Shown: positions 48,400 through 58,588, counted from the stretch's first letter. The stretch is DNA of 64,000 nucleotides from Streptomyces sp. NBC_00690 (GCF_036226685.1 NZ_CP109009.1:4154001-4218000), one strand, 5' to 3'. Notes: generated from the sequence alone by a model not told the origin. Translations and numbers: made by a program.

Positions 48400-48842
48400 G
48401 CGGGCAACGCCTTGGCCGCGGCCCGCCCGGTCCGCCCCATGTATGCGCCCGCCCGGTCCGCCCCATGTGTGTCCGCCCCATGTGTGTGCGCTCCCGACGA
48501 AGCCCCGCCGAGCGCGATGCGGTCGACGGGGCTCCGGTCCGTAGCGCGCAGCAGCCAGCAAGCGCGGATGGGATGCCTCCCACGGTAGTGCGCGGCACTG
48601 ACAACGAGGCTCTGACAACAAGGCACTGCCCATGGGGTGTTGCCGCACCGGCCGGGGTTCTTCCACCCCATGGCGCTCGGACACGGCCCGGGAGCAGCGG
48701 TCACCGCCATCCATCCGCCCCCGGCGCCCGCCTCCGGACGCCCGTCGGCGGCCATCGGCGGGGGCGGCGCGGGGTCAGCCGCTGTCGGTGCGGTCCGGTA
48801 ATCTCCGCGTCTTGGATCGGCGGCGGGCACCCGGAGGTGTAC
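48400..48842. repeat. Intergenic region with 26-bp tandem repeat
   Basis: A 26-base unit beginning GCCCGCCCGGTCCGCCCC occurs at 48421-48446 and 48447-48472, with a partial third copy to about 48488. No gene was recognised in the rest of the gap before the DUF2797 gene. Confidence 0.6.
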
Positions 48843-49724
48843 ATGGCATGGCGCTGCACCGGGCTCAGCTGGCCCCAGGGCGCGCGGATGGCGGTCCTGC
48901 GCTGGGAGGGCGGGCGGGTCAGCCCGCTCGTCCCCGGCAAGGCGATCGGCTTTCGCGCCGAAGGCATCCGCTCGTGCGTCGGGGCGCGGGGCACCGCCTG
49001 CCCGCTGCTCACCGAGGTCGCAGGCCACCTCACCCAGGCGCGCTGTGCCGATTGCGCCCGGTTGGAGCGGGCCCATTCGGTGGCCGCGGACACCCTCGCC
49101 GACGACCCGAGGACCTATCGCGTCTATCTCGCCTGGTTCGGCCCCGGACTGGTGAAGGTGGGGATCACGGGCGAGGAGCGCGGGAGCGCCCGCCTGCTGG
49201 AGCAGGGGGCGATCGTCTTCAGCTGGCTGGGGCGCGGCCCCTTGATGGCCGCCCGACGGGCCGAAGAGCTGTTGCGCGGCGCCTTCGGAGTGCCCGACCG
49301 TATCCCGTACGCCGCCAAACGCGCCGTGCGCGCCTCGCTGCCCGACTCCGCCCGGGAACGTGCGACCGAGGTAGAAGAACTGCATCGACGCGCCGTCGAC
49401 CTCGGTCTGTGGGACGAGACGCTGGAACCGTTGGGCTGCGAGATCGTCGACCACACCGAGGTGTTCGCCCTGCAGGGGCTGCCCGCTCCGGCGACCGCGG
49501 TGCGCGAACTCGTCGACGGCGGGGCGGTGGCGGGCACCCTGGTCGCGGTCGCCGGTCCCGATCTGCATCTGAGGACGGCCGGGGGCAGCGCGGTGGTCCT
49601 CGACACCAGGTTGCTGCCCGGTTGGTCCTTGATCGGGGCCAATGCCCTGGCCGGCGTCTCCGTACCCACCACGAGCACCACCACCGGTGGCGGGGACGAC
49701 CCGCTCCAGGACGGTCTTTTCTGA
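48843..49724 (+). CDS. DUF2797 family protein
   Basis: This is a 293-aa protein with Cys-containing motifs (WRCTGLSW, CVGARGTACPLL, ARCADCARLE) that may bind zinc, and YRVYLAWFGPGLVKVGITGEER, which resembles the GIY-YIG-like core of DUF2797. ATG 48843 follows GGAGG by five bases. Function unknown. The GIY-YIG-like segment suggests nucleic-acid contact. Confidence 0.8.
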   Translation: MAWRCTGLSWPQGARMAVLRWEGGRVSPLVPGKAIGFRAEGIRSCVGARGTACPLLTEVAGHLTQARCADCARLERAHSVAADTLADDPRTYRVYLAWFGPGLVKVGITGEERGSARLLEQGAIVFSWLGRGPLMAARRAEELLRGAFGVPDRIPYAAKRAVRASLPDSARERATEVEELHRRAVDLGLWDETLEPLGCEIVDHTEVFALQGLPAPATAVRELVDGGAVAGTLVAVAGPDLHLRTAGGSAVVLDTRLLPGWSLIGANALAGVSVPTTSTTTGGGDDPLQDGLF

Positions 49725-49902
49725 CGGCTGTGCGTGGAGCCCTGGGCGGGCGGCCCCGGAGGCGTACGGCGACGGTGTCGAGCGCCCGTACCGCGGCCCC
49801 GCAGAAGACCTGACGGGTGTCGGTTGCTCAGGGACACCTTTCTCAGAGAAATCACAGACTCGCGCAAGGGCGTTCTCAGAGCGGGCTCACACACTGACCG
49901 CC

Positions 49903-50640
49903 ATGACCACGACTTCGCCCCGGAGACGTACCGAGATGCTCAGGCCGGACGGCACCCCCGTCCGCGTGCTCATCGTGGACGACGAGGCAGCACTGAGCGA
50001 GCTCTTGTCGATGGCCCTGCGCTATGAGGGGTGGGAGGTGCACAGCGCCGATGACGGCGCCGACGCGATCCGTTCGGTACGGGAGTTCCGGCCGGACGCC
50101 GTGGTCCTCAACGCACAACTGCCCGACATGGACGGGCTCTCGGCCCTGCGGCAAGTGCGCAGGGAGGTTCCCGATGTGCCCGTACTCTTCCTCACCCCGG
50201 AGAACGCCGCCGTCGAGCGCATCGCGGGACTGACGGCGGGCGGCGACGACGTCGTCGCCAAGCCCTTCTCGTTGGAGGACCTGGTGGCCAGGCTCCGCGG
50301 GCTGATCAGACGGTCGGGCACCACAACCGCGCGCCCGGAGTCCCTGCTCTGCGTGGGCGACCTCCTCCTCGACGAGGACAGTCATGAGGTCAGCCGTACT
50401 GGGCTGTCGATCCATCTGACGGCCACCGAGTTCGAGTTGCTGCGGTATCTGATGCGCAACCCCCGCCGGGTGCTGAGCAAGGCGCAGATCCTCGACCGCG
50501 TCTGGTCATACGACTTCGGCGGCCAGGCGAACGTGGTCGAGCTCTACATCTCCTACCTCCGCAAGAAGATCGACGCCGGCCGGCCCCCCATGATCCACAC
50601 CCGTAGGGGCGCGGGCTATCTGATCAAGCCCGGAGAGTAG
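49903..50640 (+). CDS. Orphan OmpR-family response regulator with Asn at the phosphorylation site
   Basis: This is a 245-aa receiver plus winged-helix protein. The receiver has acidic D26/D27 (IVDDEAAL), T98 and K120 in their usual positions, but the phospho-acceptor is Asn70 (VVLNAQLPDMDG where DxxLPxMDG is expected). The C-terminal DNA-binding domain (ATEFELLRYLMRN ... DRVWSYDFGGQANVVELYISYLRKKID ... TRRGAGYLIKPGE) is intact. No histidine kinase lies next to it. It may act independently of phosphorylation. Confidence 0.93.
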   Translation: MTTTSPRRRTEMLRPDGTPVRVLIVDDEAALSELLSMALRYEGWEVHSADDGADAIRSVREFRPDAVVLNAQLPDMDGLSALRQVRREVPDVPVLFLTPENAAVERIAGLTAGGDDVVAKPFSLEDLVARLRGLIRRSGTTTARPESLLCVGDLLLDEDSHEVSRTGLSIHLTATEFELLRYLMRNPRRVLSKAQILDRVWSYDFGGQANVVELYISYLRKKIDAGRPPMIHTRRGAGYLIKPGE

Positions 50641-50674
50641 GAGCCACCGGTTCGACAGTGCCGACCCTCGCCTA

Positions 50675-50712
50675 TACGGCGTATGGGAATCCTTGTACGG
50701 TGTATGAGACAT
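50675..50712. promoter_or_regulatory. Candidate TetR operator upstream of MFS gene
   Basis: The direct/near-palindromic repeats TACGGCGTATG and TACGGTGTATG (one mismatch) are spaced 20 bp apart just before the MFS start. A TetR regulator is encoded downstream at 52346, so these are the likely binding sites. Confidence 0.6.
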
Positions 50713-50736
50713 TCATGCACCGCATAAGGAGCTGGC

Positions 50737-52242
50737 ATGACGGCCACCGTCGAATCCGAACCGGCGATCACCGGACGCCACCCCCAACGCTGGCTGATCC
50801 TCGGCGTGATCTGCCTCGCCCAACTCGTCGTCCTCCTCGACAACACGGTGCTGAGCGTGGCGATCCCCTCGCTCACCCGGGAGTTGGACGCATCCGCCAC
50901 GGACATCCAGTGGATGATCAACGCCTACTCGCTGGTGCAATCGGGGCTGCTGCTCACCGCGGGCAATGCGGCCGACCGCTACGGCCGCAAGAAGATGCTG
51001 ATCAGCGGTCTGGCGCTGTTCGGCATCGGCTCGCTCGCCGGCGGCCTCGCCCAGACCTCCGACCAGTTGATCGCCGCACGGGCGGGCATGGGCATCGGCG
51101 GCGCCCTGCTGATGACCACGACCCTCGCCGTCGTGGTCAATGTCTTCGACGACACCGAGCGGGTGAAGGCCATCGGCCTGTGGGCCACCGTCAACTCCCT
51201 CGGCTTCGCCACCGGCCCGCTCATCGGCGGCATCATGCTCGACCACTTCTGGTGGGGCTCGATCTTCCTGATCAACCTTCCGGTGGTGGCGCTCGGCCTC
51301 TTCGCCGCCATCGTCCTCGTCCCGGAGTCGAAGAACCCCCGCGGCGAGCGCCCCGACCTCCTCGGCGCCGTGCTCTCCACGATCGGCATGACCACCCTCG
51401 TCTACGCGATCATCTCCGGTCCCGAACACGGCTGGACCTCCACCGAGGTACTTCTCGCGGCCGGCGTGGGCACGCTGGTGCTGGGGCTCTTCATCACCTG
51501 GGAACTCCGCATCCCCCACCCCATGCTCGACATGCACTTCTTCCGCAACCAGCGCTTCATCGGCGCCGTGGCGGGTTCGATTCTCGTCGCGTTCGGCATG
51601 GGCGGCTCCCTCTTCCTCCTCACCCAGCACCTCCAGTTCGTCCTGGGATACGGCCCCTTGGACGCCGGACTGCGCACGGCGCCCTTCGCACTCGCCGTCG
51701 TCGCCCTCAACCTCACCGGTGTGGGGGCACGGCTGGTGGCCCGGATCGGCACCCCCGCCACGATCGCCCTGGGCATGATCCTGGTGTCATCGGGGCTGTC
51801 CGCCGTCGCACTGCTCGGCAGCAACGGCTACGGCGGCATGATGCTCGGCCTGGTGACGATGGGCTCGGGCGTGGCCCTGGCGATGCCCGCGATGGCCAAT
51901 GCGATCATGAGCGCGATTCCGCCCGAGAAGGCCGGTGTCGGAGCCGGGGTCAACGGCACCCTCGCGGAGTTCGGCAACGGTCTGGGGGTCGCCGTCCTCG
52001 GTGCCGTCCTCAACTCCCGGTTCGCCGCACTCGTGCCCGCCCTCGTCGGGGCCACCTCCCTGCCGGCTGCACTCGCTGCGGCGGGCAGCGAAGGCGAACG
52101 GGCCGAGATCTCGGACGCCTTCGCCTCGGGCCTCCAGACGAGCCAGTTGGTCGGAGCCGTCGCCGTGCTGGCAGGTGGACTGCTGGCCGCCCTGCTGCTA
52201 AGACGAGCGGAACGGGCAGACTCACTTCAGCAGACCACATAG
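50737..52242 (+). CDS. DHA2-family MFS multidrug exporter
   Basis: This is a 501-aa, 14-TM major facilitator. It has antiporter motif C features and NTVLSVAIPSLTREL near TM1, motif A around AGNAADRYGRKKM, and a central loop RGERPDLLGA. A C-terminal cytosolic tail is present. It exports drugs in exchange for protons. A TetR regulator follows downstream, and candidate operators lie upstream. Confidence 0.94.
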   Translation: MTATVESEPAITGRHPQRWLILGVICLAQLVVLLDNTVLSVAIPSLTRELDASATDIQWMINAYSLVQSGLLLTAGNAADRYGRKKMLISGLALFGIGSLAGGLAQTSDQLIAARAGMGIGGALLMTTTLAVVVNVFDDTERVKAIGLWATVNSLGFATGPLIGGIMLDHFWWGSIFLINLPVVALGLFAAIVLVPESKNPRGERPDLLGAVLSTIGMTTLVYAIISGPEHGWTSTEVLLAAGVGTLVLGLFITWELRIPHPMLDMHFFRNQRFIGAVAGSILVAFGMGGSLFLLTQHLQFVLGYGPLDAGLRTAPFALAVVALNLTGVGARLVARIGTPATIALGMILVSSGLSAVALLGSNGYGGMMLGLVTMGSGVALAMPAMANAIMSAIPPEKAGVGAGVNGTLAEFGNGLGVAVLGAVLNSRFAALVPALVGATSLPAALAAAGSEGERAEISDAFASGLQTSQLVGAVAVLAGGLLAALLLRRAERADSLQQTT

Positions 52243-52345
52243 ATCACCGGACGGGACCAGTACTCCCCACCGGACACCGAAGCCCCGCGGTCGGACCCGT
52301 CGGTCCACCGAGGGGCACGCTGACACGACTGAGGAGGACGGCGCG

Positions 52346-53122
52346 ATGGTGAGTGCGGCCGACCGTGCGAAGGGGCCCGCACGGTCCAGTGTGTGGCTGG
52401 GCGACAAGCGGGACCGCAGCCGTCGGCAGGCCCAGCCCGCCGGCCTCGACCGCGCGAAGATCGTCGAGGCGACGGTACGACTCCTCGACTCCGAAGGCGC
52501 CACCCGCTTCTCCATGCGCCGGCTCGCCGCGGAGCTGGACGTCACGGCGATGTCGGTCTACTGGTACGTGGACACCAAGGACGACCTGCTGGAACTGGCC
52601 CTCGACGCGGTGTTCGCCACCGTACGGGTGCCCGATGTGTCCGACCCGCAGGAGTGGCGGGAGCAACTGCGAGCCCTCGCCAGCGCCTATCGGACGGCCC
52701 TGGTGCGCCACCCCTGGGCGTCCTCCCTGATCGGTACGTTCCTGAACATCGGGCCGCACTCCGTGGCCTTCGCCCGCTCCCTCCAACGGGTCGTGGGGCA
52801 CACGGGACTGCCACCCCACGGACAGCGGGGCGCCCTGGCCTCCGTACTCCAGTTCGTCTATGGGTTCGGCACCGTCGAAGGACACTTCATCCAGCGCTGC
52901 AAGGCGCTCGGCATGAGCCAGGACGAATTCGTACGGGAGGCGATGGCCACCGTCGAGGAGGAGCCCCGGCTCAAGGGCAACTTCGCGAGCCTGGCCGATC
53001 TGATGGAGGCACACGGTGCCGAGACGGTGGCGCAGATGAGGGACCGGGACTTCGACTTCGCGCTGGAGATCGTGCTGGCGGGGATCGAGGCGATGGTGGC
53101 CCGGGAGGGCGTCGACGGCTAG
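52346..53122 (+). CDS. TetR-family regulator
   Basis: This is a 258-aa repressor with an N-terminal HTH (RAKIVEATVRLLDSEGATRFSMRRLAAELDVTAMSVYWYVDTKDDLLELA) and a TetR_C-type ligand domain. It lies 104 bp downstream of the MFS gene on the same strand and probably represses it. The start is at ATG 52346; the long basic N-terminal tail (RSSVWLGDKRDRSRRQ) is unusual. Confidence 0.92.
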   Translation: MVSAADRAKGPARSSVWLGDKRDRSRRQAQPAGLDRAKIVEATVRLLDSEGATRFSMRRLAAELDVTAMSVYWYVDTKDDLLELALDAVFATVRVPDVSDPQEWREQLRALASAYRTALVRHPWASSLIGTFLNIGPHSVAFARSLQRVVGHTGLPPHGQRGALASVLQFVYGFGTVEGHFIQRCKALGMSQDEFVREAMATVEEEPRLKGNFASLADLMEAHGAETVAQMRDRDFDFALEIVLAGIEAMVAREGVDG

Positions 53123-53210
53123 GCAGCGGGTCACCCGAGGGACGGTCCGCTGCTCCACACCGGACCGCCATCGCCGTCCTTGGCCTTGGCCTTGGCCTCA
53201 CGACAACGGC

Positions 53211-54800
53211 TCAGGACTCCTGTGCCGCCGCCTTCGGCGTCGAGTGGTTCCGCAGCGCGACCTCCTTGATGAAGACCGTCAGCACCAGAGCCACCAGCGC
53301 ACAGGGCGCCGAGTACAGGAAGACGTCCGCCACCCCGTGGCCGTACGCCGCTTCCAGCACGGTGCGCAGCGGCTCGGGCACGGCCGTCAGATCGGGGATG
53401 CCACCACCGCCCGTACCGCTGTCGCCCAACGCCGCACCGCGTGGGCCCAACTCCGCGACCCCGGTCTCCACATGGTGGGTGACCCGGCTGCCGAGGATCG
53501 CACCGAGCGCCGAGACTCCGATCGCCCCGCCCAGCGAACGGAAGAAGGTCACCGTCGAGGACACCGATCCCAGATCCTCCATGCTGACCTGGTTCTGCGT
53601 GCACAGCACCAGGTTCTGCATGACCATGCCGAGGCCGAGACCGACGACGGCCATGGAGAGCGCGACGATCCAGTAGTCGGTGTCGTAGCGCATCGTCCCC
53701 AACAGGGTCAGTCCCGCGGTGACCAGCGCACCCCCCGCCACCAGCCATGACTTCCACCGGCCTGTTTTGGTGATGAGCCAGCCGGAGACGGTCGAGGAGA
53801 GGAACAGACCACCGATCATCGGGAAGGTCATCACGCCCGACATGGTTGGGGACTCGCCCCGGGCCAGTTGGAAGTACTGGCTGAAGAAGACCGTGCCGCT
53901 GAACATCGAGACGCCCACGAAGAGGGAGGCGAGCGAAGCGAGCGCGATCGTACGGTCCTTGAAGAGCCGCAGCGGCATGATCGGCTCGCTCGCCCGGGAC
54001 TCCACAAGGACGAAGGCCGCGCCCAGGGCCACCGCGCCCCCGATCATGGCGGCGGTCTGCCAGGACGCCCAGGCGTACCGATCGCCGGCGAAGGTCACCC
54101 AGACCAGCAGGAGCGAGACCGCGGCGCTGACCAGGAATGCGCCGGTCCAGTCGATCTTCACCTTCCGCTTGATCACGGGCAGGCTCAGGGTCTTATGCAG
54201 GACGACCATCGCGAACAGCGCAAACGGCACCCCCACAAAGAAGCACCAGCGCCAACCGAGCCACTCCGTATCGGTGATGACTCCACCGAGCAGCGGACCG
54301 CCGACCGTCGCCAGCGCGAATGTCGCCCCCAGATAGCCGCTGTATCGGCCGCGCTCGCGCGGGGAGATCATCGCCGCCATCACGATCTGCGCCAGGGCCG
54401 ACAATCCCCCGACCCCGACTCCCTGGACCACCCGTGCGGCGATCAAGGACTCGGGGCTCTGCGCCAGGCCGGCGAGTATCGAGCCCGCCGAGTAGACCAG
54501 CAGGGATATCTGGACCAGCAGCTTCTTGCTGAACAGATCGGCGAGCTTGCCCCACAGCGGAGTGGTCGCGGTCATGGAGAGCAGCGTCGCCGTCACGACC
54601 CAGGTGTACGCGCTCTGGCCACCGCCGAGATCACCGATGATCTGCGGCAGGGCATTGGTGACGACCGTCGACGACAGGATGGCGACGAACATGCCGAGCA
54701 GCAGCCCGGAGAGCGCCTCCACTATCTGGCGGTGGGTCATCGGCGGTGCGTCGTACGAGCTGTGTCCCCCTCGTACACCGGCTGGTGCGGTCGTGGCCAT
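53211..54800 (-). CDS. DHA2-family MFS drug exporter
   Basis: This is a 529-aa 14-TM transporter with VEALSGLLLGMFVAILSSTVVTNALPQIIGDLGG in TM1 and KLADLFSKKLL after TM2. ATG 54800 was chosen over an extended frame. It is next to a MarR regulator transcribed in the same direction, so drug-inducible expression is likely. Confidence 0.93.
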   Translation of the reverse strand: MATTAPAGVRGGHSSYDAPPMTHRQIVEALSGLLLGMFVAILSSTVVTNALPQIIGDLGGGQSAYTWVVTATLLSMTATTPLWGKLADLFSKKLLVQISLLVYSAGSILAGLAQSPESLIAARVVQGVGVGGLSALAQIVMAAMISPRERGRYSGYLGATFALATVGGPLLGGVITDTEWLGWRWCFFVGVPFALFAMVVLHKTLSLPVIKRKVKIDWTGAFLVSAAVSLLLVWVTFAGDRYAWASWQTAAMIGGAVALGAAFVLVESRASEPIMPLRLFKDRTIALASLASLFVGVSMFSGTVFFSQYFQLARGESPTMSGVMTFPMIGGLFLSSTVSGWLITKTGRWKSWLVAGGALVTAGLTLLGTMRYDTDYWIVALSMAVVGLGLGMVMQNLVLCTQNQVSMEDLGSVSSTVTFFRSLGGAIGVSALGAILGSRVTHHVETGVAELGPRGAALGDSGTGGGGIPDLTAVPEPLRTVLEAAYGHGVADVFLYSAPCALVALVLTVFIKEVALRNHSTPKAAAQES

Positions 54801-54867
54801 GGGTGTCCTCTGCTTCTGCTCTGTCTGGCGTGCGGGAAAGGCGGTCGATCGGTGGGGACGAAGGCGG

Positions 54868-55374
54868 TCACCGGGCCGGCGTGCGCGGCTCCACGGCGGG
54901 CTGCGCGGCGGCGCTCCCGACGGCATCGCGCGGATGGAGCAGCGACCGGCCGTCACCGAAGGAGTCCCGCAGCCGGGCGAGGAGGGTGTTGAGTTGGCCC
55001 AGATCGTCGTCTGACCAGTCGTGGAGGGTCTTGGCGAACATCTCGGTCGTCCGCCGTGCGAGCTCGTCGATCATCACCCGGCCGTCGGGGGTGAGTCGCA
55101 GGATGCGCGACCTTCGATCACCGGGGTCCTGAAGGCGTTCGACCCAGCCGCAGTCCGCCGCGTGCGCCACATGTCTGCTGGTGACGGATATATCGACGGC
55201 GAGCAGGTCGGCCAGTGTGCTGATGCGCATCGGGCCATGGCGGTGCAGGAGGGAGAGCACGGCGGCCAAGGCGGAAGGGCATTCGGCGGGCAGGGTTCGG
55301 GCGAGGCCCCTCCGAAGTGCGCCGATGGCACTGATCTGGCGCGCCAACTCGGCGTACTGACTGTCTGCGGCCAC
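54868..55374 (-). CDS. MarR-family regulator
   Basis: This is a 168-aa winged-helix protein (LSLLHRHGPMRISTLADLLAVDISVTSRHVAHAADCGWVER, wing DPGDRRSRILRLTPDGR). GTG 55374 is preferred because GGGAGGG lies 9 bases upstream; ATG 55416 is an alternative. It lies upstream of the MFS exporter gene on the same strand and probably controls it. A TTGCTTAGGGCAA palindrome lies just upstream. Confidence 0.9.
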   Translation of the reverse strand: MAADSQYAELARQISAIGALRRGLARTLPAECPSALAAVLSLLHRHGPMRISTLADLLAVDISVTSRHVAHAADCGWVERLQDPGDRRSRILRLTPDGRVMIDELARRTTEMFAKTLHDWSDDDLGQLNTLLARLRDSFGDGRSLLHPRDAVGSAAAQPAVEPRTPAR

Positions 55375-55399
55375 GACGCCCAGCCCTCCCAAAGATTTA

Positions 55400-55433
55400 T
55401 TGCTTAGGGCAACCATAGAAGTGGTTGGTTGCC
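55400..55433. promoter_or_regulatory. MarR-type operator upstream of marR-like gene
   Basis: TTGCTTAGGGCAA (55400-55412), a 13-bp palindrome, overlaps GGCAACCA/TGGTTGCC (55408-55415 and 55426-55433). Such sites are typical of MarR proteins, so autoregulation is likely. Confidence 0.65.
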
Positions 55434-55555
55434 GCAGGCAAACGAAAATCCCCGGATGGGAGTAAAGGAAGTCAAAAACTCCGCCCCCGTCCGCTGCGGA
55501 CGGCGGCGCACCCGGGGTTGGGGACGAAACACGGGATTCGCTAGGGTCGTGGCCC

Positions 55556-55783
55556 ATGGCACACAACCCGCATGCTCCCCAAGGCCAGGGCCCCGAGGGC
55601 AACCACGACCCCGCGGGCAGCACTCAGATGTTCCGCGCGTTCGTCGATGAGGCTGCGCCGACGGGCGGCGGCAGCCGCCGACGGGCAGCAGCCCCCCGCT
55701 CAGGACCCAAGATCGGCTTGATCCTCGGCGTAGTGGGCGGCGTGATCGTCCTCGCCGTGGTGACCTGGCTGGCGGTCAGGTAA
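55556..55783 (+). CDS. Small membrane-anchored protein
   Basis: This is a 75-aa protein: a Gly/Pro-rich N-terminal half, a basic segment (GGGSRRRAAAPRSGPK), and a C-terminal membrane span (IGLILGVVGGVIVLAVVTWLAVR). It resembles other short tail-anchored Streptomyces proteins. No function was assigned. Confidence 0.65.
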   Translation: MAHNPHAPQGQGPEGNHDPAGSTQMFRAFVDEAAPTGGGSRRRAAAPRSGPKIGLILGVVGGVIVLAVVTWLAVR

Positions 55784-56323
55784 CACCGGCCGCACAGCTC
55801 GCGCGCCCACCGGGCCGGCCGGCTCGCTCCAGCCGCCCGGAAGCACGGCTCCGGATGTCGGCGGCGCCCCTGGTCATCGACTCCGCATCAGCCAGAATCA
55901 GCCGCGGCCAGACGGGATCCGTCGGGGGCAGCCGGAACCCGTCGGGATCAGTCGGGATCAGCCGGGTCGATGAAACGCCATACGGCGCCGCCGGATCGGT
56001 GCATCGCCCGTCAGCGCTGCGGTGCTCGCGAAGGGTGCGCATCCTGAAGTCAGCGGCGGCGCAGCTGAGTTGGCCCGGGGAGTGGGCACCAGCGAAATTG
56101 CGCGGTGGTCGCGCTCCACGCATCTGAGGGCTGACCGTCCATCAGGGCGGGCCGCCACCAGCGGTCGACGGGGCATTCTCGAAAGGCACCCGGCCGCGGG
56201 GTCATATCCGAAGTGGCGATCGGCACCCGAGACCATTTCATCGGGTGCCCCAACCGCGCTTCGTGAGGTCTGCCGACCAACGGACGGCGATCGCCCGCCG
56301 GAGTGCAGACCTCCACACCGTCG
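55784..56323. other. Intergenic region, degenerate GATCAG/CCGTCGGG repeats
   Basis: No gene was recognised. Degenerate repeats of CCGTCGGG(A/G)TCAG/ATCAGCCG occur at about 55890-55975. Nothing else is supported. Confidence 0.45.
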
Positions 56324-57178
56324 TCAGTCGGAGATCAGACCTTCACGCAACTGCGCGAGCGTGCGCGTCAGCAGGCGGGAGACGTGCATCTGGGAGATGC
56401 CGACCTCTTCGCCGATCTGCGACTGCGTCATGTTCGCGAAGAAGCGCAGCATGATGATCTGCCGCTCCCGCGGGGGGAGTTTGGCGAGCAGGGGCTTGAG
56501 GGACTCGCGGTACTCCACGCCTTCCAGCGCGGTGTCCTCGTACCCCAAGCGGTCGGCAAGGGAGCCTTCGTTGCCGTCGTCCTCGGGGGACGGAGAGTCC
56601 AGCGAGGAGGCGGTGTAGGCGTTGCCCACGGCGAGGCCGTCGACGACGTCCTCCTCCGACACGCCCAGTACGGCGGCCAGTTCGGGCACGGTGGGCGAGC
56701 GGTCGAGGCGCTGCGCCAGCTCGTCGCTGGCCTTGGTGAGCGCGAGCCGCAGCTCCTGGAGTCGGCGCGGCACCCGCACCGACCATGACGTGTCTCGGAA
56801 GAAGCGCTTGATCTCGCCCACGACCGTCGGCATCGCGAACGTGGGGAATTCCACGCCCCGTTCGCAGTCGAAGCGGTCGATCGCCTTGATCAGCCCGATC
56901 GTGCCGACCTGGACGATGTCCTCCATCGGCTCGTTGCGGCTGCGGAAGCGGGCTGCCGCATAGCGCACGAGTGGGAGGTTCAGCTCGATGAGCGTGTCAC
57001 GCACATAGGTGCGCTCGGGGCTCTCGCTCGTCCCTTCGTTGTCCAGCGCCCTCAGGCGAAGGAACAAGGAACGGGAGAGAGTACGAGTGTCGATGACTTC
57101 CGAGCTGTCAGGCGTGACAGGTGCGGGAGCGCTCTTGGTGAGCGTAAGCACCTTCGAGCTGCCCTGTTCTGCGGACAT
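56324..57178 (-). CDS. SigB/SigF-family RNA polymerase sigma factor (first of pair)
   Basis: This is a 284-aa group 3 sigma factor. Region 2 is [33 protein letters not shown], and [19 protein letters not shown] is typical of SigF. Region 3 is ... [17 protein letters not shown]; region 4.2 is [28 protein letters not shown]. It is stress- or development-related in Streptomyces. ATG 57178 was chosen. The paralogue at 57415 lies upstream on the same strand. By arrangement it may be the SigN-like member. Confidence 0.93.
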   Translation of the reverse strand: MSAEQGSSKVLTLTKSAPAPVTPDSSEVIDTRTLSRSLFLRLRALDNEGTSESPERTYVRDTLIELNLPLVRYAAARFRSRNEPMEDIVQVGTIGLIKAIDRFDCERGVEFPTFAMPTVVGEIKRFFRDTSWSVRVPRRLQELRLALTKASDELAQRLDRSPTVPELAAVLGVSEEDVVDGLAVGNAYTASSLDSPSPEDDGNEGSLADRLGYEDTALEGVEYRESLKPLLAKLPPRERQIIMLRFFANMTQSQIGEEVGISQMHVSRLLTRTLAQLREGLISD

Positions 57179-57414
57179 GCCACCCCCTTGAGGTCGCGGA
57201 CGGTCGCGGTGGCCGCGACCAACGGAGGAACGCAGCCTGCACCTGAGATACCGGCGGCGAGGCTGCGGCAAACGCGTCTCCCGCAGAATGTCACATGTCG
57301 GCAACGCGTCGAAGCGATTTGTCGATACGAGTTTGATGAATCCCCGCAGGAAGCAAGGGGTATGCGCATTCCGGTTTGGCTGAAAGTTGCCTGAATGGGT
57401 TCTACCCGTTACAG

Positions 57415-58452
57415 CTAAGCCTCGATCCTATTTGCGGATCGCAATCGGGCGAAGCTGCGGGCCAGCAGCCTTGACACATGCATCTGGGACACACCCAGTT
57501 CCTGACTGATCTGGGACTGCGTCAGATTGCTGTAGTAACGGAGCATCAGAATCCGCTGCTCCCTCTCGGGCAGTTGCACCAGCAGATGGCGAACGAGATC
57601 CCGATGTTCGACCCCGGCCAGCGCCGGATCCTCGTACCCGAGTCGATCCAGCAGACCCGGCAGCCCATCACCCTCCTGAGCCGCCTCCAAGGAGGTCGCG
57701 TGGTAGGAGCGCCCGGCCTCGATACAGGCGAGCACCTCGTCCTCGCCGATCTTCAGCCGCTCGGCGATCTCGGCGGTCGTCGGGATGCGTCCATGCAAGG
57801 TGGTGAGGTCCTCGGTCGCCCCATTCACCTGGACCCATAGCTCATGGAGTCGTCGTGGCACATGGACCGTGCGAACGTTGTCTCGGAAGTACCGCTTGAT
57901 TTCCCCTACGACGGTAGGCATCGCAAACGTAGGAAATTGGACACCTCGATCGGGGTCGAAGCGGTCGATCGCATTGATGAGACCGATCGTGCCGACCTGG
58001 ATCACGTCTTCCATCGGCTCGTTGCGACTGCGGAAGCGGGCTGCCGCGTACCGCACGAGGGGCAGATTGGCCTCGATCAGCGCTCCGCGCACCCGTGAGT
58101 GTTCGGGAGTTCCGACCTCAAGCCCCTTCAGCTCGCCGAAGAGGACCTGGGTGAGCGCTCGGGTGTCCGCCCCCCTGCTCTGGGCGCGGGTCCTCGGGGT
58201 GTCGTCCTCGGTCTCGACCAACAGGATTCCGTCCGCCGGGGCGGTCGTCTCCGAAGTCGCGCCGACTGACTCCACGGTCACGGCGCCCCGGGCGGTGGGC
58301 GTGCCCGGGCGTGGATCTGGGGTCGGGCGTGGATCTGGGGTCGGTCCTGGCAGTGGGCCGCTCACCCCCGACTCCGGGGTACGGGCCCACGGCGGGCGGT
58401 CGTCGGGACGCTCGTTCTGGGGCAGCGCCTGAGGTGCGGTACTGGCCGGCAC
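57415..58452 (-). CDS. SigF-like RNA polymerase sigma factor (second of pair)
   Basis: This is a roughly 345-aa sigma factor. A long Pro-rich N-terminal extension (about 110 residues) precedes a SigF core nearly parallel to that at 56324 ([27 protein letters not shown] ... [25 protein letters not shown]). GTG 58452 ([16 protein letters not shown] six bases upstream) gives the start. Streptomyces SigF governs spore maturation. It is probably the SigF orthologue, but the name is left open. No anti-sigma gene is adjacent. Confidence 0.92.
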   Translation of the reverse strand: MPASTAPQALPQNERPDDRPPWARTPESGVSGPLPGPTPDPRPTPDPRPGTPTARGAVTVESVGATSETTAPADGILLVETEDDTPRTRAQSRGADTRALTQVLFGELKGLEVGTPEHSRVRGALIEANLPLVRYAAARFRSRNEPMEDVIQVGTIGLINAIDRFDPDRGVQFPTFAMPTVVGEIKRYFRDNVRTVHVPRRLHELWVQVNGATEDLTTLHGRIPTTAEIAERLKIGEDEVLACIEAGRSYHATSLEAAQEGDGLPGLLDRLGYEDPALAGVEHRDLVRHLLVQLPEREQRILMLRYYSNLTQSQISQELGVSQMHVSRLLARSFARLRSANRIEA

Positions 58453-58588
58453 GTTACGCCACCCCTTTGCGGTCAACCACGGTCAACTCATCCGTCAAAA
58501 GCGGTCATAGCATCACAAGACATGTCCACTGTGTGCAAGCACCAGATATCGACGTGTTGAAGGCAAGTTGGGATTTAAACCTCAAAAA

